A stretch of DNA of 64,000 nt from Adiantum capillus-veneris (lineage: Eukaryota > Streptophyta > Polypodiopsida > Polypodiales > Pteridaceae). Made by a program: the position numbers and the translations under genes. The notes beneath the pieces were generated by a model. It ran no database searches and was not told the origin of the DNA. It saw nothing but the letters and a program-made list of their open reading frames with translations. The stretch spans positions 121,977,970 through 122,041,969 of the forward strand of contig CM043962.1 of NCBI GenBank assembly GCA_014529385.2, read 5' to 3'. Of this stretch, positions 1 through 10,763 are shown in pieces (the stretch's first letter is position 1; each line of letters begins with the position of its first letter).

Positions 1-960
1 CGCCCCATTAAATTTTTGAGTGAGCTTTGCCACTTGAATTGATTTACTTCTAGGCTCCCGGTCAGGTGTGTTACACATATTTCGTGCAATAGATTGCCCA
101 ATGATCTGAGCAAAAGCAGTCAAGTCACCCACAGGGGCAGGTAAGGCCGGTGGAGGCACTGCTGGCATCACATGTGGAACAAGGGTTGGCATTGGTCTTG
201 GCATATATGCAGCTGATGGAGGATGTGGCATGTGACTAGGCCTCGACTAGGCATAGCCCCACTTGAATAAGGACTAGGGTAATATGCCCGTGGAGCATAC
301 GCCATTGGTACAATCAGAGGTGGAGGAGCCATATTAGCATGAGTGGCCCCAGGGACATATGATTGATATGCACTCAGAGGCACTATAGTTGATACTACGC
401 CACTCGACAGTGGCATCGTACTAACTATAGAGGCCATAGGTGCACTTCCCCTCATGCTCATCGTTGGAGTGGCGATTGTGGTGTCACTAAGAGAAGGCCG
501 GGTCAACTGTGGAAAACTAAAGGTACTCCTTTGTGGGCTCAAATTGTGCATTGAGACTCCAGGCGAAACTATGTACAAAGGATCTATGGGACTCACTGAG
601 GGAGTCTCCATTTGTGATAGACTCGGTTGTTTGCCCTTGCCCGTATCTAGGAATTTCATAGGGCTTGTTGAAGGTATGTTCATCCCTCTATTCTGTCTCT
701 TAGACTGGATAAGCCCATGGATGATATTGCAAATCATATGACGTTGTTCCTCTGGACTAGTAGCACTAGATGTAGAACGTACCACTTCTTACCAACCTAC
801 GTGATAGACATAGCCTGTGTATAGGTCCGTCAAGGTCTCGGTGCCGAGGTCATATTCCCAATTCTCATTGAGAAACAAACCCTCAAAGTTTGGTGTACTA
901 GGGGTTCCTCTTGATGTGGACGCAATGTCACTCCCCGTGGTCACGTTTCTAGTTGGTGCT
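1..960 (-). pseudogene. LTR-retrotransposon gag N-terminal fragment, runs off left edge
   Basis: Read on the minus strand, the stretch from about 960 down to 790 is open (with ASTSRGTPSTPNFEGLF), stops, and an open frame follows from 785 to 168, rich in Pro, Ser and Met. Near position 240 the frame must shift by one base; beyond it reading resumes as SHMPHPPSAAYMPRPMP, then DLTAFAQIIGQSIARN and finally AKLTQKFNGA at the window edge. A proline-rich leader followed by a short helical stretch and an F-[ND]-G motif is the usual start of a plant retrotransposon gag (capsid) protein. The stop and the frameshift show it is decayed. Protease and RT would lie to the left of the window, so the superfamily (Ty3/gypsy most likely) is inferred, not seen. 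Confidence 0.45.
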
Positions 961-1254
961 ATCTTAGGAGCTACTTCAGATGGTGGTAGCTAGGTGGGGC
1001 TGCGGCGGGCCCTCATTGAATGAAGTGGGTAGGATATTGACTTGGACACTCCTTGGGTGTGTCGGGTCTACACAAGATGTGAATGGTGAATTCACTTACC
1101 GGGGGATTCACCATAGAGAACTTACCGCACCACGTAAGTGCAGGGAAGGGGTTTTGTTTTACAAGCTACATAAGCGTATAAGCTAGGGGTAGGCCCCCAA
1201 TAATTTATATCCCAAAATGAAAAAAAAGGGATGGGATATCATATTTAAGGGGCC

Positions 1255-1256
<2 letters not shown>

Positions 1257-1308
<52 letters not shown>
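1257..1308. repeat. (GA)26 microsatellite
   Basis: About 26 perfect GA units. The minus-strand open frame across it, rich in Ser-Leu, is only translation of this repeat. Confidence 0.95.
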
Positions 1309-1311
<3 letters not shown>

Positions 1312-1874
1312 GAAAAAAGGAAAAAATGAGAGGAAGTTTTTGTGTTTCAAAATTATGGCTTCCCAAAAGAGTTTTCCCTCAAACTTGTGAGTCAATAGCT
1401 ACAAAGATACATGCAAGAACTAACACTTCTTTGTATCAAATGCTTGTTTTGTGATTTAGTTCATTTGGTGAGGGATGAAAGCTATAAAGAGTTTGTATAG
1501 ATAAAAATTTACATGGAGAACCTAACACAACTTTATAACCATGTTTTTTGAGTAATTTAGATGGGTCATAATTGGACGAGTTGCTAGAGTGTAGGCTGAA
1601 TGTGCACATAGTTTGAAAGTCAAACTAAGACACATTGAGGGTACATCTAGTTATCAACAAAAGTGATTTCTTAGTACGTTGTCAATCACTATGGTACACA
1701 CTCTTTGACTAGTTTTACTCGGTTAGATCATGTGAGACCTAAATTTTATATGTAAGATAGGGGTATGATAGTTTTTTGCATTGGTTTTCGTATAAGTGTA
1801 GAAGGGGGGTCATATTCCCTAATATGAGTCGTATATAAGGGTTTTATCAAAGTTGTTTGCTCGTAGGTGGCATC

Positions 1875-2210
1875 TCATTTTGTATACACAGTGAATCCCC
1901 CGGGATTCACTTCCCCCATCCCTTCATTGGCTTCAGTGGGCGCAAGGTCGGAGCAAGTAGCTTGACTAAAGGTCTCTATCAGATAGCTAAACACACTACC
2001 ACTAGGCTGTGGATCTAAGGCAAGTGTTTCTTGATTTGGATTCTCAGGGTGTTGTGTAGGGTATCCCTCCATCACGTCGTAATCGGATGAAGAGTCGCTT
2101 GCCGTTAGGCGTGGGTCTTGAATGACACTACCTTGGGTCCCGGCCGAAGACCCAGAACCTAACGTAGGCGGGTAATATGAAGCTCCCTCTATGTGGTCAA
2201 GCTCTAGCAC
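1875..2210 (-). other. Unassigned acidic ORF (111 codons), possibly retroelement debris
   Basis: An open minus-strand frame rich in Ser, Asp, Glu and Pro, with no motif I recognise. It ends in VNPGGFTVYTK. A similar nucleotide string (GTGAATCCCCCGG followed by a TTCAC motif) occurs near 1095-1125 beside the gag-like fragment, so both may derive from one element. No start context, domain or partner supports a host gene. The non-coding DNA from 2211 to 2760 holds nothing I can name. Confidence 0.2.
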
Positions 2211-2759
2211 TTGGACAGAGCATTAATGCATATGAGTGGGGTATCCTCCCAGTGTTGGTGAGTACGTTTAGAGGCCTCTCTATTGGCCTTTGGAGTGTTT
2301 TTTCTCCTTGTTTTTCACTTGGTTTTTCCTTGTTTTCTACTTTTTTTTTGTTTTAGGTCGCAAATGCGCAAAAAGCCGTAGTCCTCAAAACATGTTCATT
2401 ACCTATCCAAAGTGCTTATCAAGCCCTCCAAAATAGGCTCCAATGGTGCTTTGACAGGTGCCCTACTACTACGAGTGGAAACCTTAGAAGAAGCCACCCG
2501 AGAGCTTGACGGCAACGATTTGCCCGAACTCAGATGCATGTAGCTTTTAGTCCGTTAGTCCGATTGACTTGGGACTTAGTGCGTTAGAACACACTCGTGA
2601 AGGATTACAAGCCTATTAAATTTGACAAAATTTGGAGGACGTGTTTTTTGGGTTGCTTTTTGCTTTTTGGCCCCAAAATTGACGTATCCGACACTAGGAA
2701 TGTCAAAATGCAATAATTGGTTGGATATGAGGATCTCCTAGATCATCTCAATGATTGAC

Positions 2760-3903
2760 TACTACTCTTTGCCCTATCAATTGAAGTCCTTCTAGTGGAA
2801 GGTGCATCGTTATCTTCTAATTTTCACTGAATCCAAAGCAATGTCTTCAAATGTGACCTTCCTATATTCAATCTCTTTGATAGGCTTTTTGTACATCTTT
2901 GACTCATTGAGGATAACATGTGAACTATGAATGACTTTACGAGATTCTGGGTACCAAAACAATATCTCATTTCACCATCTACACCATAACGAAGGAAAAT
3001 ACACTTGTGTGACTTCATGTCTAGATTTTTGCAAAGCTACTTTGGCACATGTGCATATGCCAATCATCCAAAGACACACAAATTATCATTGTGGGCTTCT
3101 TTTTGGACCACAACTCTTTCCAAAATCTTGTAAAACAATTCAATGGCATACAAAGTGACTTGTCAATGATATATGTTGCTATTAATACTACCTCTACCCA
3201 AAAACCTTGAGTCAAATTCACCATAGAAAGCATAGTTGTGACTCAATCTTGAATTTTTTATTCATCCTTTCTTCAATTCCATGTTGTTTAGGGATATAAG
3301 GAGCAATAAATTTCCTCTTAATATCTCTCTTGCTACAAAAATTCTCAAATCCTCTAGAGACGTACTTTCCACCATTATCAATTCTCATGATTTTTAGCTT
3401 TGTGCTAGATTGATTGTCTATAAATGCTACAAATTTATGGACATTAGAGAATACTTGATCCTTATAATGCAAAGGACAAACCCACACCTTCCTAGTGGAA
3501 TTTTCTATAAAGGTAAAAAAATAGCTAGCCGCCCTAGAGATGTGGTTGGCATAAGACCACAACTGTCACTAGAAACAAGTTCTAGTGACTGCAAACGTTT
3601 CCTATTCAATGACGATGGATTGTTCCTAATATATTTTCCATAGATGCTATGTTCACACATAAAAAATTTAGAAAACATTAGTACAGATAAGTAACCAAAG
3701 CATGTCAATGTTTTCATTTCCTTTTGGCTCATATGGCCTAGCTGGTTATGCCACAACAAGCCGGCTATGGATATACAATCCTCTTTTACACACGAGATAA
3801 ACATAGGATAGAGTGTTCTATGCTTTTGAGCTATGAGGATAACAAGGTTTCCTTCAAATTTTGTCATAGAATCCAAGTCATCAAGCTGACTAGCTACACC
3901 CAA
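2760..3903 (-). pseudogene. Ty1/copia pol fragment: GAG-pre-integrase and integrase
   Basis: Minus-strand fragments in several frames read in copia pol order. First comes the pre-integrase zinc region with LLWHNQLGHMSQKEMK (about 3760-3720). The integrase core follows with RIDNGGKYVSRGFENF and PYIPKQHGIEERMNKK (3390-3250), and then the integrase C-terminal part with KSHKCIFLRYGVDGE (about 3010). At least three frameshifts separate the pieces. The fragment lacks gag and protease: only about 90 bases separate it from the primer-binding site at 3991-4002, so an internal deletion removed them. RT and RNase H are also missing on this strand. This is a dead relic of an integrase that would have acted on copia cDNA. 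Confidence 0.8.
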
Positions 3904-3990
3904 GGTATCAAACCTTAGCTTCTTCGATGACTACTACAGATGTGTCAAGGAAGATAAGGTTGGAAAGCCACCACACCATGCCACACTTAA

Positions 3991-4002
3991 GCTCTAATAC
4001 CA
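3991..4002 (-). other. Copia primer-binding site (initiator tRNA-Met type)
   Basis: On the minus strand this reads TGGTATTAGAGC, one base from the common plant copia site TGGTATCAGAGC, complementary to the 3' end of initiator tRNA-Met. It lies two bases inside an LTR-like end (CTCCACA on minus). Confidence 0.65.
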
Positions 4003-4004
4003 AT

Positions 4005-4200
4005 TGTGGAGCAAGAGTTTTCATGGATACGTGCGTAAGGAGAGGGCAGACAAGAGACAGAGAGGAGAGATTGGGGTGGAGCCACACTACCAATCGAGTG
4101 TGTGTGCTTGATTTCTTTATTGTCTATATAGGAAGGAGAATGTTTAGTAAGTTAGGTAGTGTAGGGTTAGTTATGGGCGGCCACTATGGATCCTTCACCC
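4005..4200 (-). repeat. Probable truncated copia 5' LTR
   Basis: Begins on plus as TGTGGAGC, i.e. ends on minus as GCTCCACA next to the primer site. It contains a TATATAG box near 4127 on the minus reading. Its outer end is not defined because the opposite-strand RT fragment starts at about 4206, so the LTR was probably cut when the two copia fragments were joined. Confidence 0.45.
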
Positions 4201-4205
4201 CACTA

Positions 4206-5382
4206 GTATTTGGTTCAAATGGATGTGAAGACAAATTTTCTTCATGGGATCTCCAAGAGGATGTGTACATGCAACAACTTAAAGGGTTTATTAAGCCATG
4301 CAGAGAAAAGTTTGAATGTAGACTCAGAAAAGAACTTTGTCTTGAAGCAAGGATCTAGGCAATGGTATCAAAAGCTTGATAGGTTTATACAGCCACATGG
4401 ATATAAAAGGAGTCAAGAGGATCACTGCTTGTACATGAAGAAGCTCAGTGATGGGTCACACATTCTTGTGTAATATGTCAATGACATCCTTATCCCTATG
4501 TGGAACTCTCATGAGATTGCCAATTTAAAGCAAATGTTGGGTCAAAGTTTTTCAATGAAGGATTTGGGAGAAGCTAGTCACATTCTTGGTATGTATATTG
4601 GACCTAACAAGTCAAAGGGAAATTATTGAATTTTCTCAAAAATCATACATACATAAGGTATTGCATTGTTTCAATATGCATAGGGGAAGATATTGAGTAC
4701 CCCAATGCCAACATATGTGAAACTTAGTAAAGATGATTCTCCTAAATTGAATGTTGAGAAGGTCAAAATGGCAAAGATTTTGTATTCATTAGCTATGGAC
4801 AATCTCATGTATGCTATGGTGGCTATGAGGCCAAACATTGCATTTGCATTAGGAGTGGTGAGTTGCTACATGGCTAACCTTGGCAAGGAACAATGGTCTG
4901 TAGTGAAGTATATCCTTAGGTACTTGAAAGGTACAACAAGCAAGTGGTTCTGCTTCAAAAATATTGATGCATCTATCATTTGATACGTAGACATGGACTA
5001 AATTAGGAATGTAGACAATTGGACATCTACATCTGGGTACGTTTTTCATATTTTTTTGGAGGAGCTCTTTCTTGGAAATCATGTCTTCAAGATTGCATGT
5101 CCTCTTTGACTACAGAGGCTCAGTATATTGTAGCACCAAAGGCCAACAAGGAAGCTTTATGGTTGGCATGTTAAATGGGAGATCTAGACAAGGATCAACA
5201 AATTCTAGTGTTGCATTGTGATAGTCAAAGTGCCATTTCTTTGGCAAAGAATCCCATGTTTCATTCCAAAACAAAACACAAAGAGGTGAGGTATCACTTC
5301 ATTTTGGATGTGTTGGCAGATAAGCGTACCAAGCTTGTCAAAGTGCATACAAATGAAAACCTGATGGATGCTCTTATGTAGA
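4206..5382 (+). pseudogene. Ty1/copia reverse transcriptase and RNase H fragment
   Basis: Plus-strand pieces follow copia RT order. The motif-A region VQMDVKTNFLHG is at 4212-4250, RQWYQKLDRF-QPHGYKRSQ and LYMKK follow, then the catalytic motif region near 4468-4490 where YVDD has become YVND after an in-frame stop. KDLGEASHILGMYI is near 4560. STPMP-to-RYLKGT (4693-4950) is the RT-RNase H link, and the RNase H end reads DSQSAISLAKNPMFHSKTKH-EVRYHF (5218-5310). The changed catalytic Asp, stops and a missing N-terminal RT half make it inactive. It points away from the integrase fragment at 2760-3903, so the two are either separate insertions or an inverted element. Confidence 0.85.
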
Positions 5383-5503
5383 GCTTAGTGATGGAGCAGC
5401 TTGCATGTTGCATAGACTTGATGGGTGTGGGGTGAAGCCATTGTCAATTCTATATATTTTTTACATAGGATTTCTTTACTCCACTTATTTCACATTGGCC
5501 ATT

Positions 5504-5514
5504 AAGTGGGAGGT
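5504..5514 (+). other. Polypurine tract and start of copia 3' LTR
   Basis: AAGTGGGAGGT lies about 120 bases after the RNase H end and is followed at 5515 by TGTTAGGGTAAC, the expected TG start of a 3' LTR. The far end of this LTR could not be placed because no second copy is in the window. Confidence 0.5.
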
Positions 5515-7849
5515 TGTTAGGGTAACAGAGAAGTGGTAGGCCAAACAACCACACACCCATCTTCTCCTAAATCTATTCTTCCATATCTAAAAGAATAAGG
5601 AGTCAGGGAGACATTGTTCACCACTAGAATCCACCCATAGTGTGTGTCTCTTGCTTCTTCACCAAACACACTTCTCGCATGCTCCCCACTCTCACAGTGC
5701 TCACATATAACACAAACAAGTAGTAGGGACTAGATATCCACAACACATGGTGCTTTGGCTATGGCAATGGTCTCTGTTTATAGTGATAGGCAAGGGTGGT
5801 AAGTTAGTGTGTAGCATGGGCAGTTTGGGTGTCTGTAGCCATTGCCCATGATCGATTTTTAAACCGACCATCGAGCATTGACATTGACCATCTAGCTAAT
5901 GGGCATTGTCCAATCGTTCACTAGTATAGTGTACATACACATACTATGGCACCATCCCATACTAGTGATTGTATTTGAAATTAGCTCGGTCTCATCAATG
6001 ATCACAATGAAGACCACTTTGACATTTAAGATAGGCTCCCACTAAAGGTATATGCACTTATGGCTTCTCCTAATAATGGGGGTTCTTGCGCCTTGAGTGT
6101 TTATTCTTGGATTATTGAAAGTACTTTGTAAAACAAAGGCCCCTCTTCCCAATCACTTCGGATGTTCTTGAGCCATCACGTATGTAAAAGAGTTCAAACT
6201 TATTGTCTCCTAGGCCTAAGCTTATTGTTAAAACTAAGGTACATATACAAATAATCTATTCAATGGCCTTAAGGATGGAAATGTGAAATGAACAACAATG
6301 TAAAATAAGTAGAACGACTCCATTCTATCTTCAAAAGCTTCAATCTACACATCTATCACTTCACAATTAGTAAACCACTAACACAATAGAAATCAAGTAA
6401 AAATAATAAAAGTCTAGCTATTTTTAAATCCATCTGTTGATGCTAACACATGCAACACAGTAACCCTTTAGGCATCTTCTTCAGACACAAAGGAAGTAAA
6501 TTGACAAAATACAGCATTATTTGACAAAGGAAGTAAATTGACAAAATCACAACATTATTTGAAACTTCCTCTTTTAGATTGATGAATCAAAAGAGGAGAA
6601 AAACCTTGTAGAAAAAAAGAGTCCCAAATTAGCTGGTGAAATGGCTATTGAATCGGTTCCAAGATAATCGGTTCCACCTTAACCAAATCACTCTAAAGAG
6701 TACACAAACGTTAATGACATGATTTTTGAACTTATAGAAAGTGAAGGTGATATAGTCACATTAGCTGCACTTCTAGATTATCTGAGAGAATATGCAAACA
6801 TGTCAAACATAGTGTCTTGCCAAGTTCTAAGGAGGTAGTCCTTGAGGGAAAGGACATCCCAAATCTCCAAGCAGTAATGTCAACATCAGTGACATCTACT
6901 ATTTTCCATTGACTAACCATCTCAAGATACGCTCAAACCTATGGGGTGAAGTAGGTTGTCTTTCAAAACTCAAAGACTACGACCAAGTGGAATGGGAGAA
7001 AACAAAACAACATAAAACTATTCACTCAAAAAGCCATTAAACATCAGCTTCTACCAAGAAAGAAAACCTCATACACAAGAAAGAACACCTTGCAAATAGA
7101 ATGCATTAGAAGAAGGCCTGGAGCATCCTAGATACTAGAGCTAATCGCTCCTAACTACCCAAGGGTAATACCAATGTAATAATGAAATTTAGTTACCAAA
7201 AAACGCCCAACTAAAGCCCTTCATATTGGCAATGCACAAAGATCTTTGAGCCAAAAACCCTACAAGGACAAGATGGGATGGAGACCAAAAGCCACTTCCA
7301 TGATAAATGTAGCAAGTCACTTGTGTGACAATAACTCCAATCAAGAATAGGTACCTAAGAGGCAATTCCTTACCATTAAGAAGGTCAAAGCAGTCCGTAA
7401 ATCCATTGATATGGCAACTAAAAAGGATTTCAACGTGGAACATGGTTAGCAAACCTTTTATCATGAAGAGAATCATCCAAAAAATCTCAAATACTTCATG
7501 CTTTATTCCATGGCTAGAGTCATCTTCATTATACTCAATTTGCCATAGTGCAAAAGAGAAGCATTTGGCCTTGTTAGAGTTGGACATTCCATAGCCAACT
7601 TGCACTCAAATGCTAGACCCAAAGCTTCAAACCATATCTAGTATGAGTAAATACCTTGGATGTACACATTCCTTTCTTTCTTTTTCACCTTTGAAATGTA
7701 GAATATACCTTTAATGTGAACCATTACTCATTAAAAACATACAACCACTACTGCCACATACAAAGCCCACAAAAAGGCCTTTAGGTGGATAACAAATGGA
7801 GCAAATTGTTGCTTCTCTAAGTTATCCCTACTCTTAGCTTGCATCATAA
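5515..7849. other. LTR remnant and unassigned non-coding DNA
   Basis: The start is probably LTR belonging to the copia fragment at 4206-5382. Past about 6000 I see no gene, RNA or element signature. A 138-codon minus-strand open frame at 7189-7605 has no recognisable domain and is AT-rich chance reading. Confidence 0.4.
6487..6560. repeat. Direct tandem duplication, about 37-bp unit
   Basis: ACAAAGGAAGTAAATTGACA at 6487 recurs at 6524, with the following AAAAT(C)ACA-CATTATTT also repeated. Two adjacent copies differ by one or two bases. Confidence 0.85.
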
Positions 7850-8481
7850 AAACATGCATCCCTAGGATCAAAAGGAGAGCACTCAAATTAAATGAAATAT
7901 CTCTTCTATGTCATAACATAAAGGGTCAATCTTGGTGTATTGTTGACCCATTGTATGATGTAACTTTGAACCTGCCTACAACAGCTAGTGCCATTTTCTC
8001 AGCTGACATCAAAACATGCTATGAGAATATCCAACATGAAGGGGCTATTGGTCTTAAACCTAGAATATCCCAACTTATTAATTTTGCCTATGACCAATCA
8101 CATAACAAATACCTATCATTCAAGAAATTACCAGAAGATTATATCACTGGAAATTGGTCTGACAACAAAATATAAGAAAGGCATATCCATTACTAAACAA
8201 CGAGCCATCTTCCTTAATTCTTGGCTTATAGACAATATGATTGTCCAACGTAATGGAAGAACCTACAAAAAATAAATGGCATCCAAATGGGACTAGCTTT
8301 CTCACCGGTATGGTGCAATCTCTACCTACACTCACTGGAATATGAATACATATCAAGGAGATTGCAACACCTAATGAGTAGATGGAAGCTTACACTACTT
8401 CATAAGGCATTCAGGTACTTTGATGACAAACTATGGGTCCACAACCATATTCATACCCTTTTTCTTCAAGACCCAATCTAC

Positions 8482-8520
<39 letters not shown>

Positions 8521-8910
8521 TAGTAATTGACCACAGTACAACATAATTCAAAGATGGCATAGGGAATAAAACCACATTCCTAAGCATGCAAATTGAGATT
8601 GTGAATGGAAAATTGGAAAGAACAAAAGTAGATAAGGATTGTATTGCTCCAATACATATCTTCAATTACATCCATAGAGGCAGTAATAGACCATCAGGAT
8701 GGGCCCACAAGGTGCTACTATCCCAAATCAAACCCATCCTATTTTCCAAACTCCTCACTATAGAACATAGCCCAAGATATTAAGAAGCTTTTGCAAAACT
8801 TTTGTGCCAATGGTTTTAAAAGAATCAGACTGTGGAGGCTAGTAAAGGGATACCTACTCAACTATCAATCAGAGATCCATGATACCGCAACTATCTTACA
8901 ACGTGGGCAC
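7850..8910 (+). pseudogene. Penelope-like element (PLE) reverse transcriptase fragment
   Basis: Translated in successive plus frames, the fragment has the RT blocks in order. Motif A is FSADIKTCYENIQHEG (8000-8045), followed by the fingers/palm spacer with FLNSWLIDNMIV (8205-8245). Next is GIQMGLAFSPVWCNLYLHSL (8277-8336), matching the G-x-P-M-G...SP..A(N/D)LYL block typical of Penelope-like RTs with Pro changed to Gln. Then comes the catalytic RYFDD (8414-8430), and after a 38-base C run the thumb-side block TFLSMQIEIVNGKL (8575-8616) and GSNRPSGWAHKVLLSQI. Frameshifts lie near 8165 and 8272 and the C run breaks the frame at 8483. No GIY-YIG endonuclease is recognisable downstream, so this is an RT-only relic or a truncated copy. 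The match to PLEs is from motif recall, not a search. Confidence 0.65.
8483..8520. repeat. Poly-C run of 38 bases
   Basis: An uninterrupted C homopolymer inside the Penelope-like RT. It is either a real expansion or a placeholder or error from assembly; the apparent Pro or Gly tracts in translation are artefacts. Confidence 0.9.
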
Positions 8911-8936
8911 TAGGTCCCTTTGGGGGCCTAGTGCCC
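8905..8936. repeat. Strong inverted repeat (hairpin)
   Basis: GGGCACTAGGTCCC, a short TTT loop, and GGGGCCTAGTGCCC pair with a single mismatch. It sits at the end of the Penelope-like reading frame. Confidence 0.8.
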
Positions 8937-10123
8937 CCTCTGGGACCTACTACAACACTTCAACGCAGGAAGGAAGGAGGGCCAATTTTTTCATAGTAGC
9001 ATAAGTGAACTTCTTAGTGGGAACATTTACCTACTTATAACGAGAATCCTTGAAAGATTGGTTTAAACCCAATAAGGATAGCGCATCATGGAAATAAATG
9101 GGTTTAGGATACCTTTGATACTTGCGAACAATACCCCATGTGTGGACCACTTCACTACTTTGCACGGCAGTAATACCCCACGATCTTTCACCCCCATCAC
9201 CCCACTTACCCATAACAGGTGAAGAAAACCGACTGCCCCTCAGCTATGGACCTACCAACCATATGCTACTTAAAAGCAGCAACATGGAACCCTCGGAGCC
9301 AAAAAATAGAGGAAATTCTCCTTGGTCCTTACACTGCCACCTGCTCTGACTAGGCCCCTAATCTCCTAAGCTCTCTCTATGTGCACATCTATAACACGTG
9401 CTTTAATGTATTGACAGCTTCAGTCCATAAACTAATCCTCGTGCTCTTGGTTTATGATGGATGCAGGCAACATGATTAAAGCTTGCATGTCGGGTGTTTT
9501 TGGATTACTTGCATGGGCAAACAATTAAGTTGTTGTACATATTAGTCTTCTTAATGAAAGCAACCCCTTTTTCTTAGCATATTGTATACAAACTTCAATG
9601 GTGTAGTTTTTAATTGTTCATCTTACACACACAAGAGCAACTTAGTAATATTGTGAATCCAATAGACCTTACCCAACTAGGACTATTGGTGAAAGGCCTT
9701 CACTTATATCCCTATGAAAAACTCCTTCACACCAAGTCAATATGAAAAAAGACATCATGAACGATGTTAAAAAGGAGGGTACATGAAGATAACCTCCAAT
9801 CTAGAAAGAGCACCAAATATTAATCTAAAGAGCTCCTGCAGGGGAGGGATGTGATTAAAGACACGAGGTTTGGTGTGGGCTCCAATCGGCAAATGATCGC
9901 CAGAGTATAGCACATGAGTAAAAGTCATATTTAAAAGACACAATATTAATAAAAAGTAGGGGGCATGTGTATTCACTTCTAGCTACTTTGTGTATACCCC
10001 CCCTCTCTCTCTACAACTCTAATCAAGAAGCACCTAGGAAGCTTGATAATTTTCTTTATGAACCTCCAAGGAACCTCCATGGCTCTCATCTCCCTCAAGG
10101 ACATGAAGGAAAACATGGGAACC

Positions 10124-10124
<1 letters not shown>

Positions 10125-10163
<39 letters not shown>
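10125..10163. repeat. (AC)19 microsatellite
   Basis: A perfect AC run. The minus-strand Met-Cys-Val reading over it is a repeat artefact. Confidence 0.95.
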
Positions 10164-10166
<3 letters not shown>

Positions 10167-10555
10167 GATGCTCACAATCGAACTTGATTTACTCCTACCA
10201 AAACATAAAAGCTATGGGAAATATCTACTCTCCCAAAATGCTCAACCTAAGTATGCAACACTCATGAAAATGCATATTTGCACATTGGACATATCACCTC
10301 TCTCAATACACAAAACTGCAGTCACATGAGATCACACGCATGCATGCACATGCACTTGAAAGCAAAGAGAAAGAGAATAGAGGATTAACATAAAGCAATG
10401 AGAGCATCTATTGAGTAAATCCCATCACCACCAATCCATTATACAAGCATGCATCAGCACAAGCTATGGAAAGTTTGAGCTTCAAAGCTTGGACAAGGAG
10501 ATAGCTCATGTAGGAGATAGGAAAAAAACCCATTTCACATCTCACAAAATGCTAT

Positions 10556-10763
10556 ATATATACCAAGGGTTTCTGATAGCAATGTCTATCTAGACACTAA
10601 CAATCTGCTTCTCGATAAGTTCTATGAGATGTGAATTACAAATTGGAACTCAGTAGAAGATAAGCAAACTCTAGCTTATATACCAAGGGTTTTTTATTGC
10701 AATGTCTATCTAGACACTAACAAACTACTTCTCGATAAGTTCTATGAGATGTGAATTACAAAT
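10556..10763. repeat. Two-copy direct repeat spaced exactly 120 bp
   Basis: TACCAAGGGTTT and the next 75 or so bases at 10561 recur at 10681, including AATGTCTATCTAGACACTAAC and CTCGATAAGTTCTATGAGATG. The copies differ at a handful of bases, so this is an old local duplication. Confidence 0.9.

Noticed and set aside
7189-7605. 138-codon minus-strand open frame
   Set aside because: No domain, unusual Cys/Phe/Ile composition typical of AT-rich chance frames, and no splice or promoter context.
9031-9349. Short facing open frames on both strands
   Set aside because: No motif; reading cannot be joined to the Penelope-like frame with confidence.
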